Source: Metabacillus litoralis
GTDB taxonomy: Bacteria > Bacillota > Bacilli > Bacillales > Bacillaceae
Assembly (NCBI RefSeq): GCF_003667825.1
Contig: NZ_CP033043.1
Coordinates: forward strand, 559,001 to 623,000
Reading direction: 5' to 3'
DNA: 64,000 nt
The notes beneath the pieces were generated by a model. The model saw nothing but the letters and a program-made list of their open reading frames with translations. It was not told the DNA's origin and made no database searches. The position numbers and the translations under genes are program-made. Each line of letters opens with the position of its first letter. The stretch's first letter is position 1. Shown one piece after another: positions 51,485 through 60,040 of the stretch.

Positions 51485-52771
51485 CTAATGAAGTGAATGA
51501 AAGATAAAGTTTAACAAAAATAACAATGCAATAATATAAAGAGGTGGTTTAACATCTGTTTGTCTTTTAAGTACAATCTTTAAGATCGGATACATAATAA
51601 AGCCGAATGCCATACCATCTACAATACTATAGGTAAATGGTATTAATGCAATAATCAGGAATGCTGGGAAGCTCTCACTAAAGTCATTTAAATCAATATG
51701 CTGGATATTTTGTATCATTAAACTTCCAATTAATATTAGTATAGGAGCTATCGCGCTATCGGGAATTATTCTTACAAATGGTAAAAATAAAAGTGAAGTT
51801 AAAAACAAAACTCCTGTTGTAAGTGATGTTAAACCAGTTCTTCCACCAGCGGTAATTCCAGCTGCTGTCTCAACAGTACTTACCGTTGGGCTTGAGCCAA
51901 AAATCCCAGAGGTAATTGTTGATAATGCGTTAGCTTGTAAAGATCGATTATATCGCTGTGGACGATCAATCATATGTACCTGACCAAATACTAAGCCAAT
52001 GTTTTCAAATACGATAACCATTGTTAAAGAAAATGTTGCTGTCCAGAAAGCTATATCAATCATATTTGCAAAAGACATAGCAAAAAAAACCTCTTTATAC
52101 ATAACAAATGCATCAACTGATTTAAAAGTAAAATCATAGTTGAGCTGACCAAAGCATGCTGAAAGAATTGTCCCAAATAAAATACTAATTAGAAAGTTAC
52201 CAGGTATTTGTTTGGAAAATAATATAACAGTTGCGATTAAAGTGATGAGAGTCAAAAAAACAGTGGGTTCACTAAAATCACCTAAAGCTACGTATGTTTC
52301 TTTACTTAAAACAACAATGCCGCCTTTTTGTAGACCTATAAACGTTAAGAAAAACCCAATTCCAACTGTTATGGCTTCTTTTAAAGAAAGTGGAATTGAC
52401 TCCGAGATTATTGTTGAAAGCTTTGTAAAGGCAATAATAGTAAAAAGAATACCGGAAACAAAGACAACGGCCAAACCTTCTTGCCAAGTTAGCCCCATCC
52501 CCAACACAATAGTGTAAGTAAAAAGTGCGTTTACTCCCATGCCTGGCACAAGAATTATAGGCGTATTTCCGAATAACCCCATAATGAAACAACCCGCGAC
52601 AGATGTTAGAACTGTTGCTATTATCCCTGCTTCTAAAGGTATCCCGGCATCTGCTAAGATAGAAGCATTAACAACGACAATATAGACTATAGTGAAAAAA
52701 GAAACGGATCCAGCAAGTATTTCCTGTTTTATAGACGTTTTATTTTCAGTTAATCGAAAAAACTTATCCAA
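51485..52771 (-). CDS. NCS2/AzgA-family purine permease (PbuO/PbuG-like)
   Basis: A 428-residue transporter with about 12-14 helices: KTSIKQEILAGSVSFFTIVY, ILVPGMGVNALFTYTIVLGM (substrate-binding helix), FENIGLVFG and SSPTVSTVETAAGITAGGRT. The AzgA subgroup takes up hypoxanthine, guanine or adenine by proton symport. It resembles PbuO (YtiP) rather than xanthine/uracil carriers. No guanine riboswitch is visible in the upstream 350 bp, which differs from pbuG of B. subtilis. Its promoter is probably an extended -10 (TGTTATAAT, minus strand, 52847-52839). Confidence 0.9.
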   Translation of the reverse strand: MDKFFRLTENKTSIKQEILAGSVSFFTIVYIVVVNASILADAGIPLEAGIIATVLTSVAGCFIMGLFGNTPIILVPGMGVNALFTYTIVLGMGLTWQEGLAVVFVSGILFTIIAFTKLSTIISESIPLSLKEAITVGIGFFLTFIGLQKGGIVVLSKETYVALGDFSEPTVFLTLITLIATVILFSKQIPGNFLISILFGTILSACFGQLNYDFTFKSVDAFVMYKEVFFAMSFANMIDIAFWTATFSLTMVIVFENIGLVFGQVHMIDRPQRYNRSLQANALSTITSGIFGSSPTVSTVETAAGITAGGRTGLTSLTTGVLFLTSLLFLPFVRIIPDSAIAPILILIGSLMIQNIQHIDLNDFSESFPAFLIIALIPFTYSIVDGMAFGFIMYPILKIVLKRQTDVKPPLYIIALLFLLNFIFHSLH

Positions 52772-53024
52772 TGTAGACCTTCCTTAATTGTGCCCCTCAA
52801 CCCAACCCGTTGAAACCGATAAAACGATTCACAACAGGATTATAACAAGAGTGTCACAAAATTGCATTTCATTTTTATTTCTTTATATTTACAAAGTACA
52901 TTACTATCATGTCATAGATTTTATATAAACATGTAAACAACTTAGAAAATAGACCAATTATGAACTCAATAAGGCTATTTCATTTCATAATTTTTAAATA
53001 AAACAAGTTTAGAAGTGAGGTTGA

Positions 53025-53105
53025 ATGAATGGAAATGGAGTGAAAAGAGGGGGATTTATTAATTATATGTTTGAGACAACCCTGATCTTTCATATACATG
53101 TGTAG
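53025..53105 (+). CDS. Possible 26-residue leader peptide before the DUF1906 gene
   Basis: ATG after GTGAGGTTGA opens MNGNGVKRGGFINYMFETTL, IFHIHV, ending 17 bases before the next gene. The SD is fair and nothing else occupies this part of the 350-bp gap 52772-53121. Family unknown; may not be translated. Confidence 0.2.
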   Translation: MNGNGVKRGGFINYMFETTLIFHIHV

Positions 53106-53121
53106 AGCGTAGAGAAAGGGT

Positions 53122-53781
53122 GTGGTGTCTCTGGCACGAAAAGTTTGGGGTGTTGATTCAGCAAATACAGTTAATCAAGAGTTATTAGATTGTGTAAAAA
53201 AACGTTTTGGTTCACCTAAGTTTTGGGGGAGATACTTAACAGATATTCCTAACGTTTCAAACGGTTTAACTAAACAGGAAATTACATTAATCAGAAGCAA
53301 GGGAATAAAAGTATTACCTATTTATAATGTTATTAGAGAAGCCGTCGGCTATGATGAAGCACAAATTGCTGTAAGAAATGCTGTTTATCATGCTAGAAGG
53401 CTAGATTTACCTAAAGGAACCGTTCTGTTTGCAAATGTTGAGAATTTCTTTAATGTTGATTCAGCTTGGATAAGAGGATGGGTCGAAACACTATTACCGA
53501 CCGGATATCGATCGGGATTTTATCATGATCCGGTTGAAGGAGATTTTACTCAAGCTTATTGTCAGGCTGTTCAGCAAAATAAAGAGATTGCCCTAGAAGC
53601 GATTTTATGGAGTACGGAACCTGAACCTGGAGTAACATCAGAAAGAAAAGCCCCTAGATTTAATCCGGCAACTCCAAATTGTAAGGCAAATGTTTGGGTA
53701 TGGCAATATGGTAGGGGTGCAACGAAATGCCAGATAGACACTAATCTGGCAGATGAAAGAGTATTAAATTATTTATATTAA
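53122..53781 (+). CDS. DUF1906 (glycoside-hydrolase-like TIM-barrel) protein
   Basis: About 219 residues forming one DUF1906/Rv2525c-like barrel: KVWGVDSANTVNQELLDCVK, FWGRYLTDIPNVSNGLTKQE, GTVLFANVENFFNVDSAWIR, YRSGFYHDPVEG and VWVWQYGRGATKCQIDTNLAD. The family is related to GH25-type lysozymes and thought to act on peptidoglycan or other glycans. There is no signal peptide, so in a spore former it may act in the mother cell or be released on lysis. The start is ambiguous (GTG at 53122 or 53125; AAAGGG just upstream). Single gene with its own terminator. Confidence 0.8.
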   Translation: MVSLARKVWGVDSANTVNQELLDCVKKRFGSPKFWGRYLTDIPNVSNGLTKQEITLIRSKGIKVLPIYNVIREAVGYDEAQIAVRNAVYHARRLDLPKGTVLFANVENFFNVDSAWIRGWVETLLPTGYRSGFYHDPVEGDFTQAYCQAVQQNKEIALEAILWSTEPEPGVTSERKAPRFNPATPNCKANVWVWQYGRGATKCQIDTNLADERVLNYLY

Positions 53782-53784
53782 TAT

Positions 53785-53812
53785 AAAAGCTTGGAATGAA
53801 ATCCAAGCTTTT
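53785..53812 (+). terminator. Terminator after the DUF1906 gene
   Basis: AAAAGCTTGGA-ATGAAA-TCCAAGCTTTT. Confidence 0.85.
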
Positions 53813-53963
53813 GCTTATAGACTGAATTAAGATGTTCAATTTAAATACTAAAACAACTGCTAAGACTTGGTATTTCTTATAAACTCCAATAAAATCCTTT
53901 AAGTTTTTAAAATATTTGCCGATATAATAAGTACAAATGTATTTAGATGGAAGGAAGAAGAAA

Positions 53964-54869
53964 ATGGATCAACAAAAAGGGATTTTACTTGAGAGTGGAA
54001 CAAATGAACTTGAAATTGTAGAGTTTAGTGTAGGTAAAAATAAATTTGGTATTAATGTTATTAAAGTAAAAGAGATTATTCAGCCAGTACAAGTAACGCA
54101 AATACCACATTCACATCCAAATGTGGAAGGAATAATAGATATCAGAGGCGAAATTTTGCCTGTCGTAAGCGTTTCTAGAGCGTTAGGTTTTGGACAAGAT
54201 GAAGCAGTAAAAGATGAAAAATTTATAGTGACAGAATTTAATCAAACAAAAGTTGTTTTTCATGTACATGCAGTTACACAAATTCACCGAATTTCATGGG
54301 ATAAAATTGAAAAGCCATCTGGAATGTATCAAGGCTTGGAAAGTCAAATTACAGGAGTAGTAAAAATTAACGGAGAGATGATTCTTCTGTTAGACTTTGA
54401 AAAAATTGTTGTTGATATCAATCCAGAGTCAGGGATTAATGTTGAAAGTGTAAAAAAGCTAGGGACAAGAGAAAGATCTGAAAAAAAATTAGTTATTGCA
54501 GAAGATTCACCGTTATTACGTAAATTACTACAGGAAACACTTAATGAAGCTGGATTTCAATATATCGAATTTTTTGAAAATGGAAAAGATGCACTCTCCT
54601 ATTTAAAGTCGATTGTAGAGGCAGGCAAAGCAATCGAAGACGAGGTGCAATTAATTATTACTGATATTGAAATGCCCCAAATGGATGGACACCATTTAAC
54701 AAGAAGAATAAAGGATGATCCATCATTAAGTATTTTACCAGTCATTATTTTTTCTTCCTTAATTACAAATGACCTTCGCCATAAGGGACAGATGGTAGGG
54801 GCAAGTGAGCAAATTAGTAAACCTGAAATTAGCACTCTTGTACAAAATATCGATCAGTATGTACTTTAA
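53964..54869 (+). CDS. cheV: CheV, CheW-like coupling protein with receiver domain
   Basis: A 301-residue chemotaxis adaptor. The CheW domain (about 8-150: FSVGKNKFGINVIKVKEIIQ, DIRGEILPVVSV) is followed by a receiver domain (about 170-295: KLVIAEDSPLLRKLL, IITDIEMPQMDG with phospho-Asp234, and the Lys in ISKPE). It couples chemoreceptors to CheA and helps adaptation when phosphorylated. The ATG at 53964 follows GGAAGGAAG, so the frame extension to 53937 is dropped. In B. subtilis cheV sits between patA and ykyB; here several genes intervene on the patA side. Confidence 0.94.
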   Translation: MDQQKGILLESGTNELEIVEFSVGKNKFGINVIKVKEIIQPVQVTQIPHSHPNVEGIIDIRGEILPVVSVSRALGFGQDEAVKDEKFIVTEFNQTKVVFHVHAVTQIHRISWDKIEKPSGMYQGLESQITGVVKINGEMILLLDFEKIVVDINPESGINVESVKKLGTRERSEKKLVIAEDSPLLRKLLQETLNEAGFQYIEFFENGKDALSYLKSIVEAGKAIEDEVQLIITDIEMPQMDGHHLTRRIKDDPSLSILPVIIFSSLITNDLRHKGQMVGASEQISKPEISTLVQNIDQYVL

Positions 54870-54875
54870 TATACG

Positions 54876-54902
54876 AAAGACTGCATAACATGCAGTCTTT
54901 TT
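54876..54902 (+). terminator. Terminator after cheV
   Basis: AAAGACTGCA-TAACA-TGCAGTCTTT then TT. Confidence 0.85.
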
Positions 54903-55002
54903 GCTCGTTAGAAGAAAAAATGTGCATTGGGGACGAATTGATCGAGATCACTCTGGTTTATAATAAAGCAATCATTTAGTTATTTTTGGGTAAGGTGAAG
55001 AA

Positions 55003-55560
55003 ATGGAGATTATCCTAAAAGCAAGAGATCTTGCTAAGAAGGAACATAATGGACAAAAAAGAAAAATAAGTGGAAAACCATATTTTACACATGTAGAAAA
55101 TGTGGCAGCTATACTTAAACAATCCGGTTTTCCTGATAGCGTCGTTGCAGCAGGATATTTGCATGATGTTATTGAGGATACAGACGTATCCCAAGAAGAT
55201 ATTAGAGAGATATTTGGTGAGGAGATCTTACAGCTTGTTTTACATAATACAGAAAACAAAGATTTGGAATGGGAGCAAAGAAAACAAGCTACGATTCTAA
55301 AAGCAAAAGAATCATCGTTTGAAATTAAAGCATTAATAGCAGCGGATAAACTAGATAATAGTCAGGATTTACTGAACTACTACCAACAATATGGAGACAA
55401 AGTCTGGGATTTTTTTAATAGAGGGTATGAAAAACAAGCTTGGTATTATAAGGGCTTAACAGAAGCATTATTTAAAAATGTAAATGAAACGGAAGTTCCT
55501 TATTTTTTTCATATTCTTAGAAGTAATGTTGAAAGGCTATTTACTCAAGAAGAAATGTAA
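55003..55560 (+). CDS. HD-domain phosphohydrolase, MESH1/SpoT-hydrolase-like
   Basis: A 185-residue single-domain protein. The HD signature is present: GKPYFTHVENVAAIL (first His), AAGYLHDVIEDTDVS (HD and ED) and ALIAADKLDNSQDLL (distal Asp/Asn). This is the arrangement of (p)ppGpp hydrolase domains (RelA/SpoT N-terminus, small alarmone hydrolases), but without synthetase, TGS or ACT domains. It may hydrolyse (p)ppGpp or another nucleotide. AAGGTGAAG precedes the ATG. Single gene between cheV and ykyB. Confidence 0.8.
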   Translation: MEIILKARDLAKKEHNGQKRKISGKPYFTHVENVAAILKQSGFPDSVVAAGYLHDVIEDTDVSQEDIREIFGEEILQLVLHNTENKDLEWEQRKQATILKAKESSFEIKALIAADKLDNSQDLLNYYQQYGDKVWDFFNRGYEKQAWYYKGLTEALFKNVNETEVPYFFHILRSNVERLFTQEEM

Positions 55561-55610
55561 TTTACCTGATTTGCATTAGTCAGTGATGAATACATACTGA
55601 AAGGCAAAAG

Positions 55611-55640
55611 AAAAAGCCACTTACATTTATGTGGCTTTTT
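55611..55640. terminator. Bidirectional terminator between the HD gene and ykyB
   Basis: AAAAAGCCAC (55611-55620) and GTGGCTTTTT (55631-55640) form a perfect 10-bp stem, T-rich on both strands. Confidence 0.85.
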
Positions 55641-55645
55641 TGTAT

Positions 55646-56128
55646 TTATCTGTAGCTCTCGCCTAATCTTTTGAAAACCGGCTTTTCATATGTACGTGCT
55701 TTGTTCGTACGATAATTGTGTGTGTTAGGTTTTTTCTCTTCCTTCATTCCAACATAATTTTGTAAGAGAATCTTGGCCTTTGTTAAGGACATGTGTGTTT
55801 TTGGGTTACGATAAGTTGAATTTAATGAACCTAAATGTGGAAGTTGATCGAAGTCGTCTTTTGTAGGAGGCATATGAAAGTAATACTCCCCAGCTAAAAC
55901 TAAAACATCAGATTGCTGTTGGCTGAATTTTGGATTATTTGAAAAGTGAAGTCCTTTTTTAGTTGCTTTTCCTTCTTGGACAAGCTTAAGTAATGCTTTC
56001 TTTTTTAAAGCATAAAGATATTTTGGGTTTGGTGCAGTTTTTGCATGACGGTTAACTACGTAAATAGCACGTGCGAGGTTTTCAATTGTTGGGTTTAATC
56101 TTGGATCGAGCCGCTTATGATCGTCCAT
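55646..56128 (-). CDS. ykyB: YkyB family protein
   Basis: A 160-residue basic protein: LARAIYVVNRHAKTAPNPKY, LYALKKKALLKLVQEGKATK, GLHFSNNPKFSQQQSDVLVL. It matches YkyB of B. subtilis (about 154) in sequence pattern and position between cheV and ykuC. No known biochemical function; the N-terminal helices and basic character hint at nucleic acid binding. GGAGAG lies before the ATG on the minus strand. The C-terminal tail (KPNTHNYRTNKART) is low-complexity. Confidence 0.88.
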   Translation of the reverse strand: MDDHKRLDPRLNPTIENLARAIYVVNRHAKTAPNPKYLYALKKKALLKLVQEGKATKKGLHFSNNPKFSQQQSDVLVLAGEYYFHMPPTKDDFDQLPHLGSLNSTYRNPKTHMSLTKAKILLQNYVGMKEEKKPNTHNYRTNKARTYEKPVFKRLGESYR

Positions 56129-56312
56129 TGGTTCTCTCCTTTTCTTGTTACACTTTCAGTTTGTATCTATCTTATATAAATTATACTTGGTCAGTAGTAA
56201 AATGCAACTAGAAAAGGGTATTTAATTGCAAAAATTCATTAAAGTCTGTAAATAGAAGCATAAGTCAGCATAAGTCAAAACGAATGCTTCTATGATACAT
56301 TTTCTAAAAAAG

Positions 56313-57848
56313 TTATACGCTTTTCTTAAGCTGATCGCTAACTAAGTGTTCATTTTGTCTCATATAGTTTATGAAAAGTTGAGCATATTTTGGATCCCAT
56401 TGAGACCCTTTTCCTTCTTCTATAATTGCTAGGGCTTTTTGAATAGGCATCCCTTTACGATATGGACGATCAGATGTCATAGCATCAAAAGCATCGGCAA
56501 CGGCCATAATTCTACCGAAGAGAGGAATCTCTTTCCCTAGAAGACCTTCCGGATAACCTAATCCGTCATATCGTTCATGGTGATATTTTACACCTGGTAT
56601 AAGTGCATCCATCTCCTCTTTAGGCTGAACTTGGGAGAGAATGGTTGCTCCGATAACAGGATGGGTTTTTATCTCATTAAATTCTTCATCCGTTAAACGA
56701 CCATCTTTCAATAAGATATCATCTCTAATTCCTATTTTTCCAATATCATGTAATAAAGCAGATTTTCTTAATAAATCTAGTGTTTCCTTATTTAGCTGAG
56801 CTTGCTCACCAATTAATACTGAATATTTTGCTACCCGTACTGAATGACCAGCAGTATATGGATCACGTGCATCTAGTGCCAAAGCTAGTGTTGTAAAAAG
56901 ACTGTCTAATAATTGTTTGTTAATTTGATCTCTTCGTTTAAGACCGCTAACCATTTGATTATAGCCGGATATTAATTTGGAAAATTCATCAGAATACACA
57001 TCTTTTTGATAAACAAGGTTGCCTTGCTGAATTTGTTGCATCGCATTTTCAAGCGTTTGGATAGGTTCTGCTATATTATGAAATAATAAATAAGCACCAT
57101 AAAAAGCAAATAATATCGAAACAACTAAAACGATAACAGCCCAACTCCAGTATTCTGTCAATAATGGGATAGAGGCTTCGGTAAATCGAAAATGAGTGGC
57201 TAAGCTAAACAATAACAAAGGAAAAACACCTATAAAAATGGCACTGTACAATACTTTCTTTTGAATTGAAATGTATATATGTGATTGATGTGAAAAGTCC
57301 ATGTTATATAAATTTTGACTTTGATCTCTAATGTAAACGAGTATTGGCTGTATGGCCTTCGTGGCTAAGAAGAATTCAATAATAGCATGCATCCCTGCTA
57401 TAAGAACAGAGGCACCGAAAGCAATTCCAACATAATACAGAGGAAAAGGAAGCATTTCATTGTTAATATAAATGTAGCTCATTGCCATGGCAGGTATAGA
57501 AAATCCAAATAAATGTGGACCGAAAATTCTATAAACACTAAGAATAGGTAATCGATGTGCTTGTTTATAAGATAATCTTAAGTCTTCATGTGATGGCTGA
57601 TCATTCAAGAATGTTCTTTTTATTGGCTTGATCATAAGTGAAAATACAATACTTTCAAGTGAAAGCATACATAAAAGTGAAAGGCACATTATTTTACCCA
57701 ATAAAATGGTTTCATTTAGTTGAACATCTATTGTTGTAAACATGAAAAGTGCCCCAACTCCAAAAACTGCAAGTAAGGACCCAAATAGATAGTTTCTAAG
57801 GAGTATCAGTAAAAAGTGTTTAAAAATTGTCTGTCGCATTTTGCTCAC
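56313..57848 (-). CDS. Membrane HD-GYP domain protein with HAMP linker
   Basis: A 511-residue protein: about six to eight membrane helices in the first 275 residues, a HAMP-like segment (AEPIQTLENAMQQIQQGN, residues ~275-320) and an HD-GYP domain with ALLHDIGKIGI, THPVIGATIL, KYHHERYDGLGYPEGL and the DAFDAMTSDRPYRKGM signature. HD-GYP enzymes hydrolyse c-di-GMP to GMP, or related dinucleotides; metal ligands appear complete. The start is a GTG at 57848 or ATG at 57839; the SD (AGGTT) is weak. It lies between ykyB and ykuC, an insertion relative to the B. subtilis order. Confidence 0.87.
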   Translation of the reverse strand: MSKMRQTIFKHFLLILLRNYLFGSLLAVFGVGALFMFTTIDVQLNETILLGKIMCLSLLCMLSLESIVFSLMIKPIKRTFLNDQPSHEDLRLSYKQAHRLPILSVYRIFGPHLFGFSIPAMAMSYIYINNEMLPFPLYYVGIAFGASVLIAGMHAIIEFFLATKAIQPILVYIRDQSQNLYNMDFSHQSHIYISIQKKVLYSAIFIGVFPLLLFSLATHFRFTEASIPLLTEYWSWAVIVLVVSILFAFYGAYLLFHNIAEPIQTLENAMQQIQQGNLVYQKDVYSDEFSKLISGYNQMVSGLKRRDQINKQLLDSLFTTLALALDARDPYTAGHSVRVAKYSVLIGEQAQLNKETLDLLRKSALLHDIGKIGIRDDILLKDGRLTDEEFNEIKTHPVIGATILSQVQPKEEMDALIPGVKYHHERYDGLGYPEGLLGKEIPLFGRIMAVADAFDAMTSDRPYRKGMPIQKALAIIEEGKGSQWDPKYAQLFINYMRQNEHLVSDQLKKSV

Positions 57849-57917
57849 AACCTAACATAAATGGTAAAGAAAAAGTGTCTCCATATATATCGGATAAAAA
57901 TAAAAAATATTAAGGGG

Positions 57918-57955
57918 AATAAAAGACAAGGATGACTCATCGTGAAGTCATCCTT
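57918..57955 (-). terminator. Terminator after ykuC
   Basis: On the minus strand AAGGATGACT-TCACGATG-AGTCATCCTT, then GTCTTTTATT. Confidence 0.8.
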
Positions 57956-59248
57956 CTATATTGAGGAGATGTTGGTAGCTTTACGAGCATTATGATTTAA
58001 TTTTCTTTGTTTTCTCTCAAATGCCTCACTTAATTTTGGTAATGTGAAGGCATAGAAGAGGGAAACTAGTAAAATTATAGCTGCAATTCCGTAATAAAGA
58101 AAATCAATTTCCTCAATGATTTTCGGAAATAAAAGAGCGATAAGACCTAATGTCATAGATTGTGCAAACATCATTAGTGGGTCAATCCAGCCACTAACAC
58201 GGCCCATAAGTTTAGGATGAACAATTTTAGGCATCCAGCCGCCAATTGCTATATTAATTGGTCCTAAGCATGTCCCAATAATAAACACGATTATAAGAAA
58301 GGTCGATATTTTATCTGTAAAACCTAAAAAGAAAACGAGCAAACTTGTTAGAAAGATTGGAAAGATCATTAATTGATGTGGCTTAAACTTCGAGGCAATT
58401 AATGTTCCAAGACCACTTCCTGTTAATAACCCTAAACCTAAAGAAATGGCGAAAAGGGATGCATACCATTCATAGTTTGTAGGTGAGAGTTCATATTTCA
58501 TTGTAAACATAGGTAAAATAGCAAATGCTCCATTAAAAAAGCCAAAAACAAAAAAACCAAAGATTAAAGAAGCTAACAGTCGATTTTTAATAATATAGAG
58601 TATTCCATCTTTAAAGTCGACAAATGAAGATTTAATACTAACATCTTTCCATTTTAACCTTCCGTTAGGGAGTCTTGCAGAAGATGGTATCTGACATGAC
58701 CTAATAAGTAAGCCAGAGATAATAAAGCTTACAAAGTCAACAGCAACTGCACCGTGTATCCCGATTGTTTTATACATTGCAGCACCTATGCCGACTCCAA
58801 ATACCATAAAAATACTAAAAAGCATTTGATTTAGTCCAGCTGCTTGTGCATATTGATCTTTGTTTAAAATCCCTTGAACAAGACTATTTTCAGCAGGGAA
58901 AAAGAATTTTGTTACAGCACTTCTTAAGAAAAGTACCAGAAAGATAAGAGGGATAGAGTTAGTAAACAGTGAACCAAATAAGATAACGGTTAAAGCTGCC
59001 CGTATCCAGTCACAATTTTCAGCTACTTTCTTACGATCAAATCTGTCTGCGACAACTCCAACGATGAAAAAAACGAGAATGGTAGGTAATGAGTACATCA
59101 GCTCTGCTATTGTTGCATAAGAAGGCTGATGACTAAAATGATCCAGTAAATAAAAGGCAAAAGCCATATTTCCTATTGTTGTACCCATTTGCGAAAAAAG
59201 GGCAGCATAGAATAATTTAACAAAGTTACGATTACGAAAAATTTTCAT
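57956..59248 (-). CDS. ykuC: YkuC, MFS transporter
   Basis: A 430-residue major facilitator protein with 12 predicted helices. The start FRNRNFVKLFYAALFSQMGT and the loop motif VGVVADRFDRKK are typical of the MFS_3/enterobactin-exporter-like drug:H+ antiporters. The same length and place as YkuC of B. subtilis (next to ykuD). Substrate is unknown; YkuC has been linked to macrolide resistance by similarity only. The ATG at 59248 follows AAGGAGC on the minus strand. It may share a transcript with the HD-GYP gene only if the terminator is passed. Confidence 0.88.
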   Translation of the reverse strand: MKIFRNRNFVKLFYAALFSQMGTTIGNMAFAFYLLDHFSHQPSYATIAELMYSLPTILVFFIVGVVADRFDRKKVAENCDWIRAALTVILFGSLFTNSIPLIFLVLFLRSAVTKFFFPAENSLVQGILNKDQYAQAAGLNQMLFSIFMVFGVGIGAAMYKTIGIHGAVAVDFVSFIISGLLIRSCQIPSSARLPNGRLKWKDVSIKSSFVDFKDGILYIIKNRLLASLIFGFFVFGFFNGAFAILPMFTMKYELSPTNYEWYASLFAISLGLGLLTGSGLGTLIASKFKPHQLMIFPIFLTSLLVFFLGFTDKISTFLIIVFIIGTCLGPINIAIGGWMPKIVHPKLMGRVSGWIDPLMMFAQSMTLGLIALLFPKIIEEIDFLYYGIAAIILLVSLFYAFTLPKLSEAFERKQRKLNHNARKATNISSI

Positions 59249-59345
59249 TTGTTCGCTCCTTATATCCTTCGTCCGTATCTACAATTGTCATTATAAGGTA
59301 ACAAATAACGTTTGGATACGTAAATTACAAAATCTTAATAAAATC

Positions 59346-59840
59346 TTAAGGTCTAATCATGACACTAGTACCATTAGGAACTAGTGAAGCCAGTTCTAAA
59401 ACATCGCTGTTATACATTCTAATACATCCTTGTGAAACGGCTTTACCAATAGAAGATGGGTTGTTTGTTCCATGTATACCATAGTGGATTTTAGACAAGG
59501 AAAGCCACATTGCCCCAAAAGGTCCACCAGGGTTTGGTTCCCGATTTACAATGACAAAATCTCCTACAGGTGTTGAACTAACCATTTTTCCTACGGCAAT
59601 AGGGTATTCTTTCATAACTTGTCCGTTTCTGTTTAGGGTTAAACGTTTTTTGGATATAGATATTTGTATCGAATAAGGAATGGTATCAGGATTAGGTAAT
59701 CCTGGAATTGTTATTTTTTGTCCAATATAGATAATATTAGGATTTTGAATTGAGTTTGCTGCTAATAGCTTATTTATAGTAGTTCGGTAATTAGCAGCTA
59801 TCAGGGCAAGGCTTTCTCCTTGTTTAACAATATGAATCAT
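59346..59840 (-). CDS. ykuD: YkuD, LysM-L,D-transpeptidase of spore peptidoglycan
   Basis: A 164-residue protein, exactly the length of B. subtilis YkuD. The LysM domain is at 1-50 ([19 protein letters not shown]) and the L,D-transpeptidase catalytic domain follows, with [20 protein letters not shown] and GCIRM holding the catalytic His and Cys. It forms 3-3 cross-links in murein and is associated with late sporulation. The start ATG at 59840 is six bases after GGAGGT; the two upstream in-frame ATGs are too near or lack a site. No signal peptide, as in B. subtilis. Confidence 0.95.
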   Translation of the reverse strand: MIHIVKQGESLALIAANYRTTINKLLAANSIQNPNIIYIGQKITIPGLPNPDTIPYSIQISISKKRLTLNRNGQVMKEYPIAVGKMVSSTPVGDFVIVNREPNPGGPFGAMWLSLSKIHYGIHGTNNPSSIGKAVSQGCIRMYNSDVLELASLVPNGTSVMIRP

Positions 59841-60040
59841 GTTCATACCTCCATTTATAATAGACACTGTTATACAGAGATTTTTGTGAAAAAAGAAATC
59901 AATATAACTTATGTATGGATATGGTATAATGTACATTAATTTATTCCTATAAGATGACGTTTACTGTAAGATATCAAAAATAAATGTTTAAAACTTATTC
60001 GCACAGTTGTATGTAATTTATATATGTAAGGGTGTTGAAA

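Noticed and set aside
52772..53121. Purine riboswitch upstream of the NCS2 permease
   Set aside because: No conserved three-way junction core sequence is visible on the minus strand; only an extended -10 promoter was found.
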